64,000 bases of DNA from Zygnema cylindricum (GCA_037447655.1 JBBHKE010002555.1:64001-128000); one strand, 5' to 3'. Shown: positions 40,201 through 50,215, numbered from the stretch's first letter. Numbers and translations: made by a program. The notes: generated by a model not told the origin, from the sequence alone.

Positions 40201-43200
40201 GGTTTTATTATCTACATCGTTATTGATATCCTGTTGTTACAATTATTGTTATTTCTATCATCACTATTATTGTGATTATCATTATCATTATTGTCATCTT
40301 TTAACTTCTTCTTGCTTTTTTTTTTCTTTTGTTTTGTATAGTGGAATATCTTCACAGATTCTCGAAATGATTGTCAAATTGATTCACAGTTGAACCATTT
40401 CGTGACGCTGGTTGGATACGGTACAGAAAATGGTGTTCCATATTGGATTATTCGCAATTCATTTGGATCTGGTTGGGGTCAAAACGGGTATGGGCGAATT
40501 AAAAGAGGAATATGTGGAGTTAATTCCCTTCCATCTTCATACCCAGTTATCGCAGGCAAGCTTCGTGATCTATTTGTGAAAAATAATACATTTTCGTGTG
40601 AAGAATTTTTCCAAAATTGTAATCGCTATTATTAGTATTGTAATCGTGATTAATATTATTGTTAGAATCCTTCTTATTGTTATTATTGTTTTTATTGTTT
40701 TTATTGTTGTTATTGTTGTTATTATTACTAGCGTTTATATTATTATAGCTATTATTGTTATTGTTATGGTTATTGTGGTATTGTTATCATTATGATTCTT
40801 GTGAATATTGTTGTTATTGTTATTTCTGTTATTTTTGTTGTTATTGCTAGTATTACTATAATTACTATAATTACTATCACTACCTTCTTCAGTATTGGGT
40901 GCTATCAGTACAATTATTGTGATTATTATGACTTTTTACTATGTTTTTTATTTATTACAATTACTGTTTGCTATCGTTATTATCATCTATTATTACTATT
41001 GTTGTTGTCCTTACTTTTAACTTTGATGCTCTTCTTATTTTAGAACTATCTGTTTTTTTACTACTCTTTTGATCATTATTTCTAACTGTTATTGTTTGTT
41101 ACAAGTCTACATTGTCGGCATGTTTTAGTGATACTTTCGTTGTTTACTATCAATTTAAGTTTTTCAAAAAAGCTTGTTGTCAATAAATGAAGAACCGGAA
41201 TTCTATGTTTTTCGGATTCATAATGTGACATTTTAATCCAAGACTTAGGCCCTCTTTCTCTCACACTACCTCTCGCTCTCCCCCCCTCCCTCTTTCTACT
41301 CTCTTCCTTCCTCACTTTCTCTTTCTCCTTTCTCCTTGCCCCTTCCTCTCCCTCCCCTCCCTTTCCTGCCTTCTTCTCTCTCTTCCTTTCCCTTTTTCCC
41401 TTCGTCCTTTCAATATAACTTAGAGTTTTTTTTTTTCTTTGGTGCAGCTCCTGACAACAAAGCATGTAATGCCAAAATCAATCCGTGTGGATCGGGAACA
41501 TGTGTTCCCTCTTCCCTTCCCTTCCCAAATTCTTACACGTGTAGATGTACGGCTAAGGGCTACATTACTGTGAAAAATTCCGACAAAACCGAAACGTGTG
41601 CCCTTCGTAAGTATTTTGCATCTTTAAATTCATTTACATGTGAGCTTTGTATATGTATATGATATATATTTTAGCTGTGGGCGTTTCATTCTTTTTTTAA
41701 CCTTGTTTGTCATTTATGCCAACGCCCATTTATGTTTCATCTTTTAGCCTTTCACTTCTATTGAAACTTTGGGTATCCTTATTCCTGAACCGTTGTACAC
41801 ATTTTATATCGATACTTGTACGTCACTTATGTTTAATTTAAGTTTATACATTTATGTTCTAACTTTGTATGCCATTTGTACCAAATGTTGGTATATCATT
41901 TATATTTGAGATTTGGGCAAACGTTTACGATAAACCTTTGAAACATTTTTATTTGAACTGTGTAAATCATTTATATGTAAGCACTGTACGTTAAATTGAG
42001 GATTATTAAACGTTCCACATTTACTATTCCTCGGTGTTTTTTTTTTCGATATTTGTCAAATCATTTTTTTAGAGCTATGTATTCCTTCTAAACATAAACT
42101 CAGTCTTGGACGTTAGTTTTCTCATCAGTACATCTACTTCTAGAAATAGTGTCAAATTACCTTACTTTTTAAGCTTGATTATTCTTTCCACTCTAACCCT
42201 CCTATAAGAAACATAAATGAAGTAGTAGAATGTATGTAATTATTTTACTTTTTTTGTTTTCCAATGCTAAATGAAATGTCATCGTTGTTTGTAGAAAACC
42301 ATTTTTTGTAGTTTGTTTTTGTTTTCTTTGTTTTCGGTTCTTGTTTTTAAATGTTGTTATCGTCTCTAAACAAATTTTGTTTCATTTGTTGGTTATCCTT
42401 GTTTTTTCTTTGCAGTCGATGTGTGCTCTTCCACCGGGTATAATCTGTGCGGTGCCGGATCTTGTGTCAATGATGGCAATGGGTATTACCATTGTGTTTG
42501 TTTGCGTGGGTATATAATGTCTATTAACAACAGAGGAAAACCCATTTGTGCCCCACGTGAGTACTTTTCAAAACCACGTATGATTCCATTTATTGCATAT
42601 CTTTTTCTCACATATATACTTAAGAACAATGATAAAAACTAATAAGTCTAGTTTAAGCAGTCAAAGTCCTAGTCAAAGATGAATCAATAAAATCCTGAAG
42701 TTAAATTTTCATTTTCTTTTTTTAGTTCGCATTCAGGCCTTAATTCTCGAGTATTTTCTTGTTATACGTTTTCGCTCTCGTCTTCTTAAGACCTTTGTGA
42801 AAGAACATGGTTGGTACTGATGTGTTTGTGAGGAGCGTTGACAAAAAAAGGATATTTCTAATTTCAACGTAAATTTTTGCAGCGGTGGATGCTAGTTCGA
42901 CTGTACCACAAACGTACACAGTAGTTCCGGGCGACAGTTGTTATGTTATTTCTTATTCTTTCGGATTAACTATTCCACAGCTTCTAAATCAAAATACGAA
43001 CATACGCGGGGTAAGTATTTATTTTCTTGAAGTTTCTACGCCTCTCATGACTAATACATTCCTAGACTATCATTTAGAACTTAACTCTGTTGTTAGCTAA
43101 TCCCTCCTATGTACATTTTTTTCCATTTGATGTGCACTTTACACTAACCCATGTGTTGTAGTGAAAGGCTTCACCTCATTCATTTAAAAACTCGTTACCT

Positions 43201-46200
43201 TGATTCTTTTTTAATGTGGATGTTGTTGATAACAGTTAGTTGATGAGCAATTATATGTAGATCGGATTAATCTTGTCTTTCCGGATTTGCTAGTTGGGAA
43301 GTTTTGTAAATCCGAATTTGTCTTCAATAAGAAATAGGATCACAACTTAAAAGAAAAAGGAAGTGCAACCCAACCACTTTTTATCCATGTTTGTTGTTGG
43401 GAATTTTCCGCAACACGCTAATTTTTTGGTTCCAATCTCTACGATGTGTACATAACTTCCAAATATAGTATTGTTACATTAATTGACTATTTTTTTCAAT
43501 TTATTAAATGCCACTTTTTTTATTGTTTCTATGTAGAATCTCTGCAATAACTTACGGAGCGGAGATGTTTTAAAAGTTGCAAATCCCGGGGCAAGCTCTT
43601 GCAAAGTTCTGTACAGCATTCAAATTGTAAGTATAGCTCACAAGATTCACAAACATTTATTTATATAACATCGTTATACCCATAATTTGTAAATTTAACA
43701 TCATGGGTATTTATTGCAGTTTTAACTTTGCTTTTTGAGCACAAAAAAACAAGTACACAAAAAAGCTTATCGTGGAAACGCAACGTATATTTAATCTACT
43801 TTTTCGAATTGAAACAAGTATTTTTCTTTTTTTTATTATTTATTTATCCTTTTTTTTTTTGAATGGCTTACGTGATTGAGGGTGGGAAATCTCAGATTTT
43901 TATGCTCCCTCACTTTCTGTTGAATTTCATGTCCTTTTGTGTTCCCCTTGTTTAAGTGGTATTTTTGTCTTGAATTTCCTTTCTATTCAGGGAGATACTT
44001 GTCCCAAAATTGAAGCAGCATTTAATCTCAAGGCAAACTCTCTCTATTCATTGAATCCTGGACTTAGTTGTTCACTCGGGTTTTCAGGGGGCTTTCCTTT
44101 GGGAATTCAACCCGGGCAACAGGTAAAGAAAAGTAAAAAACACATAAAAAAACAAAAAGGAAGTCAAAAGACAATCTACTAAACAAAAAATAAAGTGTGG
44201 AAGGAAAGCTTTCAGAATGATATCATTTCTAGGGAAAATATCCTTCCAAAACATTAGAAATATCATTATAAAAAATAAAACCCTCGTGAAAGCTCGGATA
44301 AAAAAAACTAGTGCAAATCCTAACTCTATGTCCGAAAGATCTACAAATCCTAAAACTGAAAAAGCCCCGATGAAATAAACTACAGTCCTTTCAAATAGGG
44401 AGTTGAGTCGGCGGGAATCCGTCCACCTTAAGTAGCAGGGATGAACTAACAATATAAATGGGAAATCTGATGTGCATGTCAAATTATGTAGGAGGAGCTT
44501 ACATTTTTTTTTTCTTTTTCATGAAAATATTGGTCCATAGAAAATGAACTGCATTTTGACCTCATAATATTATCATGTAATTTAATCCATAATAAAATGT
44601 TTGACCGATCTTTATGTTCTATTCTTTGTACACCTTAGAATGATCCAATTACTAATGCTTAATCACAATGCAATTTTTTTATGTGTTTGAGCCTTATACA
44701 ACTACACCGCCAATCGTTATTAGCGTGTAAGTTTTTTTAGCGTATACGAATAATTAGCGTGGTTTACGCTAATTGGGAATTTGAAAAATTTCGAAGAAAT
44801 CGTCTATTCTAATTAGAAATTAGGGTTTTTTTTAAATAATGTGGATAATTCTATTTGAGAATAAAAAAAAAAAAAGCGGGACGGAATTAGCGTACACAAC
44901 GCTAATAAAGATTGGCGGTGTAGAGAACGAAATTCTCACTTTATGCCACAAATCCTTTTTATTTCGGCATTGTAGAATGTTAAGAAAAAAACGGAAAGAT
45001 CTCCTAGATAATGACGCTTGGGTGAACTTTTTGTTAACATTTAGACCCCTTTATAATGCAAGTTTCATGTTTTTGTACGCCTACTTGAAAGGTTCAAAAA
45101 ATGTACGGCTGTAAATGTAATTTCTTGAAATTCTAAGAACGGAAATGTGTTAAATTGTGCAGATTTGCATTCAAAAAGGGACTCCAGATCCGACCAAAGT
45201 ATGTAATCAAGTCGCTTACGTGCAAGAAAGTGATAGAAGGAGTAGTTCTCCATGCGATTCGATTCGGGCAAGAACGACAAAAATCTCTCGACTCGACTTT
45301 TTTGAAATCAACCGAGGCATCAACTGTGGAAAGTTTTATGTGGGACAAACGGTAAAGACAACATGGAAATGTTTTTTACACATTTCGACATAAAGTGCAA
45401 ATAATAAAAACTTGAGTAAACGAGACACCTGTTACAAATTTATGTATAAGAACTCTTGTGGCTCCATGATTTTACTTTCTATAATTTTTTGTTTCGTATT
45501 TTTCTTTTGAGATGCTTTTATCAAATCAGATCAAAAAGAGAAAAGAAAGAGAGGTAGAGGGAGGGGAGGAAGGGAGGGAGGTAGGGAAGAGAGGGAGAGA
45601 AGGAGATAGCTGGCGAGGGAGAGCGAGGGAGAGGGAGAGGGAGAGAGAGGGAGAGGGAGGGAGAGGGAGAGGAAGGGAGAAGAGAGGGAGAGGGAGAGGG
45701 AGAGGGAGAGGGAAAGGGAAAGGGAGAGAGGGAGCGGAATGGAGAGGGGAGGAAAAGTGGGAGAGAGGAGGAGAGGGGGAGACAGAAAGAAAGGGGAGGC
45801 AGAGGCAGAGAGGAGGGAGAGGGAGGGAATGGAAGGAGCCGAGGGAGAGGAGGCAGACGAAGAGAGGGAGGCGGAGGTAGAAGCAGTTGGCTCATGCAGA
45901 GACAGTGGCAGCGTGGGAAGGGGGGGATGGGGAGGGGAAGGGGAAAGGGCTTGTGAGATGGTGAAGGAAAGGTTGAGGAAGAGAGGAAGACGGGGAAGGA
46001 AGAGGACGAGGGGGAGGGGGAGGAGCAGCGCTGCCTAACTGAAATTTCATTGTTTCCTTTTTGTTAATTTTTGCAGGTATGTGTGGCCTCTCAGAGCGTC
46101 CCTCCCTCAGCTTGTAAGCCGCACTACAAGTGGAAAAGAACTGACACGTGTAATTCTGTAATATCCGCGTTTTGCGGATCGAGATCACGTTCGTCGTGGA

Positions 46201-46328
46201 AAGCTTGTATGGGGAAAAACGCCGGGTCATGTGTAAAAGGTGGATCTGATTGGGCCATCGGAAGAATTATATGCCCTAAATCTTGTAAAAATAATAAGGG
46301 AAATCAAGTGGCAGGGTGTGTTAAATAG
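27828..46328 (+). CDS. Secreted PAN-lectin-papain-EGF-LysM chimeric protease
   Basis: 16 exons: 27828-28296, 30565-30816, 33138-33389, 35447-35584, 36553-36777, 37076-37225, 38116-38348, 39133-39273, 40342-40555, 41448-41606, 42416-42556, 42883-43010, 43537-43626, 43991-44122, 45163-45351 and 46077-46328. All are GT-AG except one GC donor (40556), and every phase fits. They total 3,165 nt, about 1,054 residues. Order: signal peptide (1-30), PAN/apple (70-155, 157-240, 241-324), ricin-type trefoil (325-445), C1A protease (about 480-690), EGF-like (692-744, 745-791), LysM (about 800-975), Cys-rich tail. The likely role is an extracellular or vacuolar cysteine protease tethered to glycans. Codon 130 is TAG (28215-28217), so as given the full product cannot be made. 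The start ATG has A at -3 and G at +4. The gene model is my inference from splice signals, without transcripts. Confidence 0.85.
28297..30564 (+). other. Intron 1 with duplicated block
   Basis: Contains two copies of 'caatgttgaaaataggcggtccgcagattttggcaatg' (28769-28857 and 29001-29097), each followed by a hexanucleotide (GACATT) tract. The remainder holds no gene. The region from about 29245 onward is the first copy of a tandem duplication. Confidence 0.6.
28925..29270 (+). repeat. (GACATT)n microsatellite in intron 1
   Basis: Long runs of gacatt with gaaatt variants, densest at 29100-29268. Long ORFs on both strands here (Asn-Val, Asp-Ile or Ser-Met alternations) are artefacts of the hexamer. 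Confidence 0.95.
29245..32186 (+). repeat. Tandem duplication unit 1 (PAN exon 2)
   Basis: Starts at the end of the (GACATT) tract and ends before 'ttgacattgacattgatca' at 32187. It matches unit 2 in order: 'atccgtcaacc.gtatag', 'cgcctgaccatgaaaaa', the PAN exon, 'tgttgtctctcctccc'. About 2.9 kb. Confidence 0.75.
30565..30816 (+). CDS. Exon 2: PAN domain 2
   Basis: 252 nt, phase 1 at both ends. [20 protein letters not shown], then [33 protein letters not shown] and DWDLYVRP. Six or more Cys in an apple-like spacing. About 80% identical in protein to exon 3. Confidence 0.88.
32187..34735 (+). repeat. Tandem duplication unit 2 (PAN exon 3)
   Basis: Second copy of the 2.5-2.9-kb unit, ending near 'ctatacaattgtaattcttgaac'. 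Exon and flanking intron sequence were duplicated together, which is why even the intron text (for example 'gcatttctggaggtccacatg' against 'gcattagtagaggtccacatg') is shared. Confidence 0.75.
33138..33389 (+). CDS. Exon 3: PAN domain 3
   Basis: 252 nt, phase 1-1. [66 protein letters not shown]. The same length and boundaries as exon 2. Open throughout. Confidence 0.88.
35447..35584 (+). CDS. Exon 4: ricin-type lectin, first part
   Basis: 138 nt, phase 1-1. The motif [20 protein letters not shown] resembles the start of a beta-trefoil lectin subdomain (CLxV followed by a polar turn). The acceptor is preceded by a strong T-run. Confidence 0.7.
36553..36777 (+). CDS. Exon 5: ricin-type lectin, second part
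   Basis: 225 nt, phase 1-1. It reads [11 protein letters not shown], then [20 protein letters not shown] and NQLWLPQ. Two Q-L-W and one I-Q-W match the (QxW) signature of ricin B-type trefoils. With exon 4 this gives about 120 residues, a nearly complete trefoil. Such domains usually bind galactose or GalNAc; binding here is inference. Confidence 0.75.
37076..37225 (+). CDS. Exon 6: start of papain-like domain
   Basis: 150 nt, phase 1-1. [20 protein letters not shown] leads into CG. This is the mature N-terminus of C1A proteases (LPxSVDWRxxGxVTPVKDQGxCG) with the oxyanion-hole Gln (residue about 492). The usual I29 inhibitor propeptide (ERFNIN/GNFD) is absent; only about 38 linker residues precede it. 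Confidence 0.88.
38116..38348 (+). CDS. Exon 7: catalytic Cys segment of papain domain
   Basis: 233 nt, phase 1 to 0. [20 protein letters not shown], then [18 protein letters not shown] and [15 protein letters not shown]. The catalytic Cys (residue about 498, codon 38121-38123) is kept, but the CWAF of papains is CSIF, losing the conserved Trp. SEQQ-DC and CxGG blocks are typical for C1A. Confidence 0.9.
39133..39273 (+). CDS. Exon 8: middle segment of papain domain
   Basis: 141 nt, phase 0-0, flanked by AG (39131-39132) and GT (39274). [20 protein letters not shown], then [19 protein letters not shown] corresponds to the papain block (VxIxxYxxVPxxDExxLxxAVAxQPVSVAI). It also corresponds to the length missing between exons 7 and 9. 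The donor is followed at once by the G-rich tract. Confidence 0.8.
39274..40130 (+). repeat. Polypurine/G-rich microsatellite in intron 8
   Basis: About 850 nt of almost uninterrupted purines with many G runs of 3-8 (ggggga, gggaga, gggcga units). It contains a perfect (GAGGGC)n stretch at about 39714-39780. It is transcribed on the sense strand. Long Gly/Glu/Arg ORFs here are artefacts. Confidence 0.95.
40140..40320 (+). repeat. (TTATTG)-type pyrimidine-rich repeat in intron 8
   Basis: Degenerate 'gttattgttgtatttttgttg' and 'ttatcattattgtcatc' repeats, resumed in intron 9 at 40610-41050. Confidence 0.8.
40342..40555 (+). CDS. Exon 9: catalytic His/Asn segment of papain domain
   Basis: 214 nt, phase 0 to 1. 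[20 protein letters not shown], then [20 protein letters not shown] and [12 protein letters not shown]. Catalytic His is residue about 639 (40396-40398) and Asn about 659 (40456-40458). NSWG is NSFG here. The exon must end at 40555 to keep phase 1 for exon 10, giving the donor AG|GCAAGC. Confidence 0.9.
40556..41447 (+). other. Intron 9, probable GC-AG type
   Basis: Begins GCAAGC after exon-final AG, matching the strict consensus of GC-AG introns. No GT donor nearby gives the needed phase. The interior is (TTATTG)-type repeats followed by a CT-rich run before the acceptor. Confidence 0.65.
41448..41606 (+). CDS. Exon 10: EGF-like domain 1
   Basis: 159 nt, phase 1-1. [17 protein letters not shown], then [15 protein letters not shown] and ETCAL give six Cys in EGF order (C..C..C....C.C....C). 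Confidence 0.85.
42416..42556 (+). CDS. Exon 11: EGF-like domain 2
   Basis: 141 nt, phase 1-1. [44 protein letters not shown]. Six Cys with EGF spacing. Similar in layout to exon 10, so probably a duplicate. Confidence 0.85.
42883..43010 (+). CDS. Exon 12: LysM 1, first half
   Basis: 128 nt, phase 1 to 0. [20 protein letters not shown], then [12 protein letters not shown]. The YTVVPGDSC start and the N-xN loop are classic LysM. Confidence 0.9.
43537..43626 (+). CDS. Exon 13: LysM 1 second half, LysM 2 start
   Basis: 90 nt, phase 0-0. [18 protein letters not shown] closes LysM 1 (the usual L..G..L.V). CKVLYSIQI is the first strand of LysM 2. Confidence 0.85.
43991..44122 (+). CDS. Exon 14: LysM 2
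   Basis: 132 nt, phase 0-0. [20 protein letters not shown], then LNPGLSC and LGIQPGQQ. This is the LysM core (GDTC..I...F......L..LNPG..C). Confidence 0.9.
44705..44920. mobile_element. TA-target MITE copy 3 in intron 14 (216 bp)
   Basis: CACCGCCAATCGTTATTAGCGT at the left and its inverse at the right, bordered by TA (44703-44704, 44921-44922). It is in the same orientation class as 25584-26123 and nearly identical in interior to the 20460-20669 copy reversed. It lies inside the host gene but away from splice sites. Confidence 0.9.
45163..45351 (+). CDS. Exon 15: LysM 2 end and LysM 3
   Basis: 189 nt, phase 0-0. ICIQKGT closes LysM 2. [20 protein letters not shown] is followed by [18 protein letters not shown]. 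The IN.GINC....VGQ.VC ending is typical of plant-type LysM with Cys; the first strand is more diverged. Confidence 0.8.
45535..46020 (+). repeat. Polypurine (GGGAGA)n tract in intron 15
   Basis: About 485 nt of A/G-only sequence on the sense strand, very like the intron 8 tract. The ORFs on both strands here are low-complexity artefacts. Confidence 0.95.
46077..46328 (+). CDS. Exon 16: Cys-rich C-terminal tail and stop
   Basis: 252 nt with TAG at 46326-46328. [13 protein letters not shown] completes LysM 3. The following about 70 residues contain eight Cys ([40 protein letters not shown]) and no family I can name; a disulfide-rich secreted tail. Confidence 0.85.
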   Translation, partial: VCVASQSVPPSACKPHYKWKRTDTCNSVISAFCGSRSRSSWKACMGKNAGSCVKGGSDWAIGRIICPKSCKNNKGNQVAGCVK

Positions 46329-48135
46329 TATTTAGTTTGTGTGTCTAGCGTGGACTTAGACAATTGATGACTGACAGATAAAATGGGATTTAGGTGGACT
46401 AAAGGTAAGGATATGGTCGTCTATTACGGTGATTTTCAGTTCCCATGCGGCCGTTCAACGGATTTTTCAAGACTGAACTGAAGGGAGGTCGGCGACCATA
46501 TGTTGAACTCTAAGTGCAATTATAGAAGATGGCCATTTTTGAAGGTAGACATTTATGAGGACCAAAGGAAGTGGAATGGCAATCGATAATGCCGGTGAAA
46601 TCATCTCAAGTGCCATAAATGGCACCCTTGAAAACTTATCTAGCACACATTTTATTAATAGATATTTGACATTGCATCCTGAAATACCTTTGCATTGATC
46701 GGCGCATCCTGGGAAAACTTGTTTGCTTTTTTTCTCCTAAAGAAAGTCCTGAAAAATAAAATAATGCATCTTGGATTTTGTTTGATGCTTGAATTTCGAT
46801 TTCAGATGTGTTATGTTTGGGTTTTGTTTTTATTCATGTTTGAATTTTGATGTCCGATGCTCGATGCTTGAATTTTTTTGCCTTCATTTATTTTTTTATT
46901 TTTTTATTTTTTCCTCTTTCCTTTTTTTCTTTTCTTTTTTAATGTTTTAAGTTTGAATTATGATCCCCCAGATATTTCATGTTTTTTACGTTTGGGTTTT
47001 GGTGTCGGATTCATAATATATGAATTTTGATTTCAAAGGTTCTACGTTTTCATTTTAATGTCCAACATTTTACATTTAAGTCGTGATTTTTTTTTTAGTT
47101 TCGTGTAGAGTTATTCCTGATGGTATATATTTGAAATCTGGTGTCATTTGTTCAATTTACTGTACGTTTGCATTTATTTTTAGGTGATGTCAACGTCAAT
47201 GCTTGATTTCGAAGGTTTTAGCTTCAATTTTAGTTTGCTTACACACTAATTCTTGCTTTGTACTTACATCCTGTAACACTTTGCAATGTGTGGAATCAAT
47301 GTCACTGTCAATGAAACAATGTCGGTTCGTAGATGGTGCGGTTACGTTGGTCGTATGTTACGTCGCTCGTCTAATTTCATTTTGTTTCATTCATACGTTT
47401 TATGTGTACGTTCCGTTTCGGGTGATAAATGCCTCATGAGTTGTTGTACAGCCGAAAACCGACTCTACATCACTTGCGGATTTGGGGTTGACGTGCTACC
47501 TTGTATGTAAAATCCCAAAATAGGCGATAGAAATTTTTATCAAGAAGTTGGTCGTGAGTATGTTGGGTGTAGCTCACGGGGAGATCTATACCATGTACAC
47601 GATCCGGTTTGGCATATAATTATTGAATCTCGAAATGTGAATTTTCACGAGAATTTGAAATTTGTAATTAAAAGATCGGCAAAACTACGAAGGAAATTGG
47701 ATTTCTATGACAAAGTCAAAATATCCGATTTTCCGGACATTGAGTGCATTGATGACATTGAGGCTGATCTGGCTGTCAATGTCGAGAGGAAGAATCATCA
47801 ATTGGACATTGAAGAGGACATATAATATTGACATTGAATCACAACATTTTAATTCCCGAAAGTTTTCTGAATCTCGAAATTCCACAATTTCAAAATCAAG
47901 TTCGTTATGTCAAACCAGATTGGAAAAAAACAAAGAATTAAATCTAAATTTAAGCAGTACACGAGAATAAACGGAGAGGAAACCGGCTCTATTGTCTTCC
48001 GACAGAAAAAGAGGTAATGTTCAGAATTTGAATTGCGTCATTTTGCGAACTTAGAATGAAGATTTCCTCCTCTAGTAATCACTTTGTGAGAACTCCGCCG
48101 GTGACCCCCAATCTTATACCGAAGCAAGAAATTCA
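46329..48135. other. Intergenic, no gene recognised
   Basis: 46740-47220 is T-rich with degenerate 'gatgcttgaattttgatttc' repeats. 47620-47960 carries 'gacattga' and 'gaatctcgaaat' short repeats. 46755 'aataaaataatg' could serve as a polyadenylation signal of the preceding gene, a weak call. Confidence 0.35.
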
Positions 48136-48139
48136 CATG

Positions 48140-49325
48140 ATTGGGAGTCTGAATGGCAGCCGGTTTAAGAGATGGAATAAAAGTCCATAGTAGAGAAAAG
48201 AACATTTGAGGAAGTTAACTTACAGCAAAGGTAAAAGGCGTTTGACGCGTAGTGGGTTTTCAAGACAAAAACGAGTGCTTTTGGCGAGGTGATAAAATAC
48301 AATGCTAGATTATTGTGTAATGGTTTTCAGCAACATGAAAGAGTCGATTATACGGAGACATATGCACCCGTTGTGAAATTCAAATCTTTACGGATGATTG
48401 AGGCGATTGCAGGCAAAAGGAAACACATCCATCAGATGGGTGTAAAGACCGCATTCTCAAATGGTGAGTTTGAAGAAAAAGTATATATGAAAAATTCTAG
48501 AGGGGTTATGCCGAAGGAAAGAAAGGTATGGCGCTTGTGGTAAGTATCTCGGGTTATACGTTGTGTTAACCGATTTTGGCCTTGTACGAACTATTTCAAG
48601 TTCAGACGTCTACATTAAAAGGGAAGGAAAAGACTAAGATAATCTACTTAGTATACATAGACTATTTTTTGATGACTTCCGTCAAATTACAGAAAATCAA
48701 CAAATTGAAGGCTTACTTACGCCTACACATTAACGTAACGGACCTTGGAGACGTCTGTTACATTTTGGGGATTGAGGTTGTTGGATATCCTAATGGTGAT
48801 ATCAAGTTGAGCCAAGCTAATACTGCATAGAAATGTTAATGCGGTTTGGTATGATGGATGCAAAACCACTTTATACACCTTTGGATCCAAAGTGTCAATT
48901 AATGAAGGTTGGAGAATCGACACTTAACGTCTCATATCAAGAAGCCATCAGAAATACAATGTACTCCGCCGGATATTGCAGCTGCAGTTGTAAGTAGACA
49001 TTGTCATGAACCAAAAATATCTCATTAGGAGGTCATGAAGCGCATATTTCAATATTTGGCTGGTACGGTTGTAATTTGTTTGAGATTCAAATTGGAAAAA
49101 AACTTATATTGTATTAGTTAATGTGATTTGGATCAAAGAGGCAATTTTCTCGTTGGATAGTCGACATCCAAATATGTATTCGTATTCGGTGGTGATTTGG
49201 TTTGGTGGTGTTCGCATGTGTCACCAACATTTGAATTAAGTTCAACAAAAGCTGAGTATGTGGTGGCTCGCTATGCTGCCAAAGCATCAATTTGGTGAAC
49301 ACAAATTCTCGGTGAATTGAGATCC
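48140..49325 (+). pseudogene. Copia pol relic (third family), RT and RNase H
   Basis: Starts with an EMExKSIVEKRTFEEVNL-like segment and WVFKTKTS, then KYNARLLCNGFQQHERVDYT, YAPVVKFKSLRM and HQMGVKTAFSNGEFEEKVYM. Later come YIDYFLMTSVKLQKINKLK (YVDD lost to YIDY), DLGDVCYILGIEVVG, MKRIFQYLAGT and SSTKAEYVVA. Many stops and frameshifts; no LTRs recognised. Older than families A and B. Confidence 0.85.
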
Positions 49326-49966
49326 GATAGGTTGTTTTAATTAGTGTTGTGTATCGGTAAGGATTTAGCGATAACTGATATGGACCATTTTTCGAGTTCC
49401 CGATAATCGATATATTGGTACGATATATCGACATCGGTCTTATCGCCGATAAGTAACCGATAATATCCGGTACTTATTGGCGATAAAACCGATAACGATA
49501 ACTATCGGCGATAACAGTACGGGCCGTACAGATAAATGTACGGCATGTACACAACTGTACGTCTTATTCCCCGGACGCGCAACGGACCCCCTTCCTCCCG
49601 ATTTTGGTAAAAAATCGCAATTTTTCCTTCATTATTCCCAATTTAAAGGGGTTTTACTTTGGCTCCACGCCCCCATACCCTTCCTAAATGTCCTTTTGAC
49701 TGTTGCTTTCAACTTTAAAGCATTTTCAGTCCATTTTACAAGCGATCTGAGATTATGCCGAGCTAAATAAATGCATAAGTTGAAATTTGGACGTTTATGA
49801 GGTATTCTCGTAGATTCCGTATACATTAATTCGATACATGGCGTTATTTAAGACATATTTCATATTTTTTAGTCCTATTTCCAGTCCAGCTTAGAGGCAT
49901 TAACATACAAGTCTCCGATGCCTCAATTCACCAACATAATCAATTAAATGTCATAATGTTTAAAAT

Positions 49967-50215
49967 TGAATTCCCAAATTCTCAATACTTCACATCTTGC
50001 CAAATCACCAATTACTCATTCTGAAAATTGTAAAATTCCTAGCTTACCAATTCTATGTCTCCAAAATCTTCAATGTCAAAACCCTCAAGATTCAATTCTC
50101 AAATTCTGAATGCTTCGTATCAAGCCAAATCACCGATTTACATTCTGCAAATTTTAAGATTCTTAACTAACCAATTCTCAATCTCTAAAAATTTGCAATG
50201 TCAAAATTTTCAAAA
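49967..50215. repeat. Diverged tandem repeat, period about 123 bp
   Basis: 'caaattctcaatacttcacatcttgccaaatcacc' recurs as 'caaattctgaatgcttcgtatcaagccaaatcacc' 123 bases later, with the rest of the unit also shared. Low-complexity A/C-rich. No function visible. Confidence 0.75.

Noticed and set aside
40145-41043. Hydrophobic Ile/Val/Leu-rich ORFs resembling membrane proteins
   Set aside because: Produced by TTATTG-type simple repeats in introns 8 and 9.
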